Assembly (NCBI RefSeq): GCF_036186745.1
Contig: NZ_CP108086.1
Coordinates: 3,906,001 to 3,970,000, forward strand
DNA length: 64,000 bases
From: Microbispora hainanensis
Lineage (GTDB): Bacteria; Actinomycetota; Actinomycetes; Streptosporangiales; Streptosporangiaceae
Reading direction: 5' to 3'
Below, piece by piece: positions 59,655-64,000 of the stretch (positions within the stretch are counted from its first letter, which is position 1; each line of letters starts with the position of its first letter). A program made the translations under genes and the position numbers. The notes under the pieces are model-generated. The model saw only the letters and a list, made by a program, of their open reading frames with translations, had not been told where the DNA came from and did not search any database.

Positions 59655-60602
59655 TCAGCCGGCCGGGCGGGTCAGGGTCTCCCGATAGCGCTGCGGGCTC
59701 ACGCCGTGTTCCCGCTTGAAGGCCGCGCTGAGCGCGAACGCCGTACCGTAGCCGACCCGCCGCGCCACGGCCTCCAGCGTCGCGTCCGTCTCGCGCAGCA
59801 GGTCGGCCGCCTGCGCCAGCCGCAGCCCGGTCAGATAGGCCATCGGCGGCTCGCCGACCAGCTTCGCGAACCGCTGCGCCAGCGCGGCGCGGGAGACGCC
59901 CGCCCGGCCCGCCAGCTCGGCGACCGTCCAGGGATGCGCCGGGTCGGCGTGCAGCATCCGCAGCGCCGGCCCGACCACCGGGTCGCCGTGCGCCCGATAC
60001 CACCCCGGCGCCTGGGCGTCCGGCCGGGAGAACCACGTGCGCAGCACGGCGATCAGCAGCAGGTCGAGCAGGCGGTCGAGCACCACCTCCTGGCCCGGCT
60101 CGTCCTTGCCGATCTCCTTGCCGAGCAGCGTGACGAGGGAGCCGTCCCACGAGTCGCCGCGCAGCACCAGCAGCGTGGGCAGCGCGGCCAGCAGCCGCCG
60201 GGTGACCGCGCCGCGCATCTGGTAGGCGCCGACGAGCAGCACGGCCGACCCGTCCGGGTCGTTGCCCCAGGTGCGCGTGCCCAGGTCCATCTCCCCCGAC
60301 AGGGCGCGGCCGTCCGGGGTGGTGCACACCTGCCCGGGGTGGATCACCACCTGCGGCGTGGTCGCCGGGTCGTCGGCGACCGTGTAGTGACCGGGGCCGC
60401 GTACGACCGCCACGTCGCCGGGCCCCACCCGTACGGACCGGTCGTCGTCGGGCATGATCCACGCCTGGTCGCGCACCATCGCGACCAGGCACAGCGGCGC
60501 CTCGTCCTGGATTCGCAGTGACCAGGGCGGGCTCAGGGTCGCCCGCAGCAGGAAGGCTCCCCGCGCCCGGGGGCCGTCGAGGAGATCGGCCAGCGCGTCC
60601 AT
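59655..60602 (-). CDS. AraC-family regulator with cupin domain
   Basis: A 315-aa regulator. The N-terminal cupin_6-type domain (about 1-180) contains SLRIQDEAPLCLVAMV, PGDVAVVRGPGHY and TRTWGNDPDGSAVLLVGAYQ. The C-terminal AraC double HTH (about 215-310) contains [21 protein letters not shown] and AVARRVGYGTAFALSAAFKREHG. ATG 60602 comes 6 bases after TACGAT, so the transcript is probably leaderless; the longer frame is not needed. It is divergent from a DUF1772 gene, the likely target. In related pairs the cupin senses a small aromatic or redox ligand, not testable here. Confidence 0.9.
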   Translation of the reverse strand: MDALADLLDGPRARGAFLLRATLSPPWSLRIQDEAPLCLVAMVRDQAWIMPDDDRSVRVGPGDVAVVRGPGHYTVADDPATTPQVVIHPGQVCTTPDGRALSGEMDLGTRTWGNDPDGSAVLLVGAYQMRGAVTRRLLAALPTLLVLRGDSWDGSLVTLLGKEIGKDEPGQEVVLDRLLDLLLIAVLRTWFSRPDAQAPGWYRAHGDPVVGPALRMLHADPAHPWTVAELAGRAGVSRAALAQRFAKLVGEPPMAYLTGLRLAQAADLLRETDATLEAVARRVGYGTAFALSAAFKREHGVSPQRYRETLTRPAG

Positions 60603-60608
60603 GGCCAG

Positions 60609-60631
60609 ATCGTAGACGGCCGCATATGCGG
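60609..60631 (-). promoter_or_regulatory. Leaderless promoter with CCGCATATGCGG palindrome
   Basis: TACGAT (minus strand, 60614-60609) ends 6 bases before the AraC start. The perfect 12-bp palindrome (60620-60631) lies in its spacer and could bind an autoregulator. Confidence 0.5.
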
Positions 60632-60754
60632 TCGAGCGTCTCGGCGATGTCGCCGGGAGCGGCCCGCCGGTTGACTGATCGCCATGACGACGACAGCGCA
60701 CAATCCGCTCATCTCCACCGCCGGTGTCCGCGCCCGGGCCGTGGCGGAGGCGTC

Positions 60755-61261
60755 ATGACATACCTTCTGGCCGCCGTCGCGGCGGGCCTGTCCATGCTGA
60801 TGACCGCCGGGATGGCGGGCACGTTCTTCGGGTTCTCGGTCGGGGTCATGCCGGGCCTGAACGCCGCGCCGGCCTCCTCGGCGATCGACGCGATGAACGC
60901 CGTCAACATCAAGATCCAGAACCCGGTGTTCCTGGCGGCGTTCCTCCTCGCCCCGGTGGCCGCGGCGGGGGCGGGCGGCCTGTTGCTGGCCACCCCTCGC
61001 TCCGGCGCGGCCTGGCCGTTCTTCGCGGCGGCCGCGGTGTACGTCGTCGGCGTGCTCCTGGTCACGGGCGCCGTGAACGTGCCGATGAACAACGCCCTGG
61101 CCGCCGCCGCGGCCCACGGCGACCCGGCGGAGGCCGCCGCCCGGATCTGGGCGGACTACTCGGCCCGGTGGACCACGTGGAACACCTGGCGAGCCGTGGC
61201 CGGCGGGGTGAGCCTGCTGCTCATGGGCTACGGCGCCTACCGCTGGGGCCGCGGCGCCTGA
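60755..61261 (+). CDS. DUF1772 (anthrone-oxygenase-like) membrane protein
   Basis: A 168-aa protein with four hydrophobic helices (about 3-25, 52-72, 80-101 and 143-162) and the DUF1772 marks FFGFSVGVMPGL, AAIDAMNAVNIKIQNPVF-like text, and VNVPMNNALA. ATG 60755 has GGAGG four bases upstream. Members are cofactor-free oxygenase-like or of unknown function. A 24-codon frame (ATG 60684) ends exactly at its start (ATGA) and may couple translation. It is divergent from the AraC regulator. Confidence 0.88.
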   Translation: MTYLLAAVAAGLSMLMTAGMAGTFFGFSVGVMPGLNAAPASSAIDAMNAVNIKIQNPVFLAAFLLAPVAAAGAGGLLLATPRSGAAWPFFAAAAVYVVGVLLVTGAVNVPMNNALAAAAAHGDPAEAAARIWADYSARWTTWNTWRAVAGGVSLLLMGYGAYRWGRGA

Positions 61262-61270
61262 CCTCTCGAC

Positions 61271-61294
61271 GGTTAACGTAACCTAGGTTAATTT
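61271..61294 (+). promoter_or_regulatory. PadR operator-like dyads with leaderless promoter
   Basis: GGTTA-ACG-TAACC (61271-61283) overlaps the perfect palindrome TAACCTAGGTTA (61279-61290). TCGACG (61266-61271) and TAATTT (61289-61294) form a promoter with 17-bp spacing whose start would fall at GTG 61301. Binding would block transcription of the padR-MFS pair. Confidence 0.65.
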
Positions 61295-61300
61295 GGACGG

Positions 61301-61837
61301 GTGTACTCCGACATCGTGATCCTCCGAGGGCTGCTCAACACGCCGAAGCACGGCTACGAGATCAAGAAGTACATCGAACGCGTCACCGGCGGCCTGCTCA
61401 ACAACAACACGCTCTATCCCGCCCTGCGGCGCTTCGAGCAGCGCGGTGAGATCGAGAAGGTGGCGGAGGAGACCGCCCCGGGCCGTCCGCCGAGGACCGT
61501 CTATCGGATCACCGACAAGGGGCGTGAGCGGCTGCGGGCGCTGCTGGGCACGGCCGACACGACGCTCCTGACGAAGGACGAGGAGTTCCAGGTCAGGGTG
61601 GGCCTGTTCGACCTGCTGCCCGAGCTCGACCGCCGCAGGATCATCGAGGTGCGCCGGGAGTGCGTGGAGCACTCGCTGGCGGCGCAGGAGGAGATGGCCG
61701 CGGCGGCCGGACACGAGCCGTGGGGCCTGCGCGTCCTCCGCTTCAACATCGAGCGCCACCGGCTCGAACTGGCCTGGCTGGACGAGCTGGAGGCGGCGCT
61801 CCCGCAGCGGTCGCCGTCGCCGGGGGAGTCGGCATGA
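61301..61837 (+). CDS. PadR-family transcriptional regulator
   Basis: A 178-aa repressor. The N-terminal winged helix (1-85) has LRGLLNTPKHGYEIKKYIERVTGG, NNNTLYPALRRFEQRGEI and the wing GRPPRTVYRITDKGRERL. The C-terminal helical dimer domain (about 90-175, Vir_C-like) ends in a long coiled helix. GTG 61301 appears leaderless. Its stop overlaps the start of an MFS gene (ATGA), so it most likely controls that pump in response to the pump's substrate. Confidence 0.92.
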   Translation: MYSDIVILRGLLNTPKHGYEIKKYIERVTGGLLNNNTLYPALRRFEQRGEIEKVAEETAPGRPPRTVYRITDKGRERLRALLGTADTTLLTKDEEFQVRVGLFDLLPELDRRRIIEVRRECVEHSLAAQEEMAAAAGHEPWGLRVLRFNIERHRLELAWLDELEAALPQRSPSPGESA

Positions 61838-63213
61838 CGACGGGCGCCGGGGCCGGCGGGCCCACCCGCCTGATGTCGCTCGGGCTCGTCGCGGGCCCGA
61901 TCCTGTCGATGGTCGACTCGTCGGTGGTCAACCTCGCGGTGCCCGACCTGACCCGCGAGCTCGGCCGGCCTCTGGACGTCGTGCAGTGGGCCGTGAGCGG
62001 CTACCTGCTCGCCCTGGCGGTCGGCCTTGGCCTGACGTCCTACCTGGCCAGAAGGTTCGGGCTGGTTCCGACGTACATCGGCAGCCTGGTCCTGTTCACG
62101 CTCGCGTCCGCCGCGTGCGCGCTGAGCCCCGACGCCGGCACGCTGATCTGCTGCAGGGCACTGCAGGGCCTGGGCGGCGCGCCGCTCGTCCCGCTGGCGA
62201 TCGGCCTGCTCATCGGGGAGGGCGGAGCCGCGACGGGCGCGCGCGGCAGGGTGCCGCTCGCCGCGGGTCTCGCGTTCTTCGCGGCGCCCGCCCTCGGCGT
62301 CTCCCTGGGCGGCCTGCTGATCGGCGCGTACGGCTGGCGCTCGATCTTCCTGATCAACCTGCCGATCGGGCTGCTCGCCCTGCCCGGCGCGTTCGCGGCC
62401 TATCGGGCGGGTCTCGGCGTGCGGGGCGACCGCGCCGTACGGCCGGACCTGCCGGGGCTGGTCCTGCTGGCGACCGGACTCGGGCTGGCGACCTATGGAG
62501 TCGAACGGGTGGCGGCCCACGGCTGGGCCACCCCGTCATGGCCGGCCGGTCTGGCGCTCCTGGCCGCCTACGTGCTGTGGGCCCGCCGCCGCCCGCGGGC
62601 CGCCCTGGCGCTCGACCTGGTGCGGGACGGGGCGCGGGCGGCGACCCTCGCGCTGTGCGCGGTGTCGAGTGTCGTGCTGTTCGCCGTGCTGTTCCTCGCG
62701 CCGCTCTATCTCCAGACGATCCAGCACCACTCCAGCCTCGTCACCGGGCTCGCGCTCCTGCCGCAGGGCCTGGCCATGGGACTGTCCGCCCCGCTCGGCC
62801 AGAGGGTGGCCGAGCGGCGGTCGGTGCGGTTCGCGGTGGTGCTCGGGATGGTGCTCCTGACGGTGATGACCGGGCTGATGGCGCTGTTCACGCCGGACAC
62901 GCCCGTGTGGCTCACCACGCTCGTCCTGTGCGGACGCGGCCTGGCCATCGGGTTCACGAGCCAGCCGCTGGTGATCTCGCTGCTGGGCGGCCTGGCGCCG
63001 GAACGCGTCCCCGACGCCAACACGCTGTTCAGCGTGGCGCAGCGGCTCGCGGGATCGTTCGGGATCGCCCTGCTCGTCACGTTCTTCACCACCCGCGGCG
63101 CGGCGACGGGCTCGCCGCTCACGGGCTTCCACGAGACCGCCCTGGTCCTGGCCGCGACCGCGCTGCTGGGCACGCTGGGCGCGACCAGGCTCCGCCTGCC
63201 GCAGGTCTCTTGA
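61834..63213 (+). CDS. MFS transporter, DHA2 family
   Basis: A 459-aa efflux pump with about 14 helices. ATG 61834 overlaps the PadR stop and has GGGGGAG upstream. TM1 carries MVDSSVVNLAVPDL, loop 2-3 has ARRFGLVPTY, and the motif C region is APALGVSLGGLLIG. Later helices contain GLALLPQGLAMGLSAPLG. No conserved substrate determinants are visible. It is independent of the beta-glucan genes to its right, which have their own operators. Confidence 0.92.
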   Translation: MTTGAGAGGPTRLMSLGLVAGPILSMVDSSVVNLAVPDLTRELGRPLDVVQWAVSGYLLALAVGLGLTSYLARRFGLVPTYIGSLVLFTLASAACALSPDAGTLICCRALQGLGGAPLVPLAIGLLIGEGGAATGARGRVPLAAGLAFFAAPALGVSLGGLLIGAYGWRSIFLINLPIGLLALPGAFAAYRAGLGVRGDRAVRPDLPGLVLLATGLGLATYGVERVAAHGWATPSWPAGLALLAAYVLWARRRPRAALALDLVRDGARAATLALCAVSSVVLFAVLFLAPLYLQTIQHHSSLVTGLALLPQGLAMGLSAPLGQRVAERRSVRFAVVLGMVLLTVMTGLMALFTPDTPVWLTTLVLCGRGLAIGFTSQPLVISLLGGLAPERVPDANTLFSVAQRLAGSFGIALLVTFFTTRGAATGSPLTGFHETALVLAATALLGTLGATRLRLPQVS

Positions 63214-63257
63214 CATCGATGGCGGGGTGCCTCCGGGTCCTCGCAGGAAGTGAATTG

Positions 63258-63269
63258 GAGAGCGCTCTC
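63258..63269. promoter_or_regulatory. LacI operator GAGAGCGCTCTC, site 4
   Basis: Perfect 12-bp palindrome identical to site 1 at 59415, in the gap before the GH16 gene. Confidence 0.8.
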
Positions 63270-63300
63270 TCATCGCCGCCTACACCGGGTGTCGTGTGCT

Positions 63301-63312
63301 GAGAACGCTCTC
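63301..63312. promoter_or_regulatory. LacI operator GAGAACGCTCTC, site 5
   Basis: One mismatch from site 4, 43 bp away (about four helical turns), so both can be bound on one face. The 307-bp gap 63214-63520 otherwise holds TTGACG (63332-63337) as a possible -35 and no supported gene. Confidence 0.7.
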
Positions 63313-63520
63313 TTGGATTTCACAGATCCTCTTGACGGGCGTGAGATTCAGAGGGGACAGTGTCGCTCAAGCGGTCCGCGATCGCGGTGCGCGGGCCCTC
63401 ACGACCCTCTCCGGACACCGCCGTCCGGCCCCGCGGACGTTCGCCGTCTCCGCTGCGTGAGGCCACCCGCAACCCCCCAATCCCCCCGCCGCGACGACCG
63501 GACCGAGGAGAGAGGTACTC

Positions 63521-64000
63521 ATGCGTGTGCTCCACTCCCCATGGCGGCGCTCGGCGCTGGCGCTGCTCGCCGTGGCCGCCGCGGTCCTGGCCCTCGCCGT
63601 ACGGCCCGCCGACGCGTCGGTGCCCGCGACGCCGTCCGGCTGGTCGCTCGTCTGGTCGGATGACTTCAACGGCGCGGCCGGAACGCTTCCGTCGTCCACC
63701 AACTGGATCATCGACACCGGTCACTCGTACCCCGGAGGCCCGGGCAACTGGGGCACCGGCGAGATCCAGAACTACACGGCCGACCCGGCCAACGTCAGCC
63801 TGGACGGCTCCGGCAACCTGCGCATCACGCCGATCGGCAGCGGCCAGAACTGGACCTCCGCCCGGATCGAGACCCGCCGTACGGACTTCAAGCCGGAGGC
63901 CGGGCGGATCCTGCGGATCGAGGGCCGCATCCAGATGCCGAACGTGACGGGCAATGCCGCCCTCGGCTACTGGCCGGCCTTCTGGGCGCTGGGCTCGCCC
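63521..64000 (+). CDS. Secreted GH16 beta-glucanase (laminarinase-like), 5' part
   Basis: 160 codons are visible; the gene runs off the right edge. ATG 63521 has GAGG five bases upstream. A signal peptide (about 1-32; RRSALALLAVAAAVLALAV, then PADAS) leads to the GH16 start GWSLVWSDDFNGAAGTLPSSTNW. GNWGTGEIQNYT, NVSLDGSGNLRI and ALGYWPAFWALG are typical of endo-beta-1,3-glucanases. The catalytic ExDxxE segment lies just past the edge, so activity cannot be verified. Two LacI-type sites upstream tie it to the importer/GH1 operon. Confidence 0.92.
   Translation, partial: MRVLHSPWRRSALALLAVAAAVLALAVRPADASVPATPSGWSLVWSDDFNGAAGTLPSSTNWIIDTGHSYPGGPGNWGTGEIQNYTADPANVSLDGSGNLRITPIGSGQNWTSARIETRRTDFKPEAGRILRIEGRIQMPNVTGNAALGYWPAFWALGSP

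Noticed and set aside
59435-59719. 94-codon plus-strand frame in the operator region
   Set aside because: No ribosome site and no motif; it overlaps three operators and the end of the AraC gene.
63360-63947. Plus-strand frame overlapping the GH16 start
   Set aside because: Pro/Arg/Ser-rich shadow of the GH16 gene, which has a signal peptide, ribosome site and family motifs.

Overview
The window is very GC-rich DNA with strong GC bias at third codon positions, many GTG/TTG starts, ATGA/GTGA gene overlaps, lipoprotein substrate-binding proteins and several apparently leaderless genes. This fits a filamentous actinomycete, most likely of the Streptosporangiales (Nonomuraea/Streptosporangium/Microbispora type). 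The order is an inference from gene content and style. No rRNA, tRNA, CRISPR array, insertion sequence, integrase or attachment site was seen.

Layout. (1) 0-0.4 kb: start of a membrane-protein gene and a small Cys-rich protein. (2) 0.6-13.1 kb: a cell-wall salvage island. It holds a complete family-5 (peptide-type) ABC importer, murQ, a divergent MurR/RpiR regulator, a secreted GHL10/DUF187 glycan hydrolase and, after a carboxymuconolactone-decarboxylase-like/TetR pair, anmK. The likely job is uptake of muropeptides and conversion of MurNAc and anhydro-MurNAc to GlcNAc-6-P. (3) 13.1-18.2 kb: a MerR regulator with a textbook self-regulated promoter, an MFS pump with a leaderless TetR repressor, and a NarL-type two-component pair. 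(4) 18.5-25.4 kb: secreted gamma-glutamyltransferase, a Baeyer-Villiger-type monooxygenase, small membrane proteins, a SURF1-like protein, DUF3817 and a hemerythrin-like protein, with several GC-rich repeat tracts. (5) 25.6-30.5 kb: an OmpR-type response regulator followed by one giant ORF that fuses a sensor kinase through a long repetitive linker to a DUF4153/DUF4173-like polytopic domain.

(6) 30.5-35.8 kb: a D-amino-acid catabolic group: N-acyl-D-amino-acid deacylase, a PLP-dependent D-amino-acid deaminase/aldolase-like enzyme, RidA and an unrecognised 398-residue protein. (7) 35.8-52.4 kb: fourteen tightly packed minus-strand genes, read from 52.4 down to 35.8 kb and probably controlled by the divergent LacI regulator at 52.6 kb. 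They encode a DapA-family lyase/aldolase, a three-subunit flavin/[2Fe-2S] amine dehydrogenase, a COG1228 amidohydrolase, HyuA/HyuB, a second complete family-5 ABC importer, a free-standing allophanate-hydrolase C-domain-like protein and a D-hydantoinase/dihydropyrimidinase. I read this as one pathway for an imported cyclic ureide or (hydroxy)proline/sarcosine-type compound. It is the best candidate here for an undescribed system.

(8) 53.6-59.6 kb and the right edge: a LacI regulator, GH1 beta-glucosidase, CUT1 sugar ABC importer and a GH16 beta-glucanase that runs off the window. They are linked by five copies of a GAGAGCGCTCTC-like dyad and look like a local beta-glucan regulon. (9) 59.7-63.2 kb: an AraC regulator, a DUF1772 membrane protein, and a PadR regulator overlapping an MFS pump gene. 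Tandem GC-rich repeats recur where converging genes meet (10.4, 20.3 and 53.6 kb).
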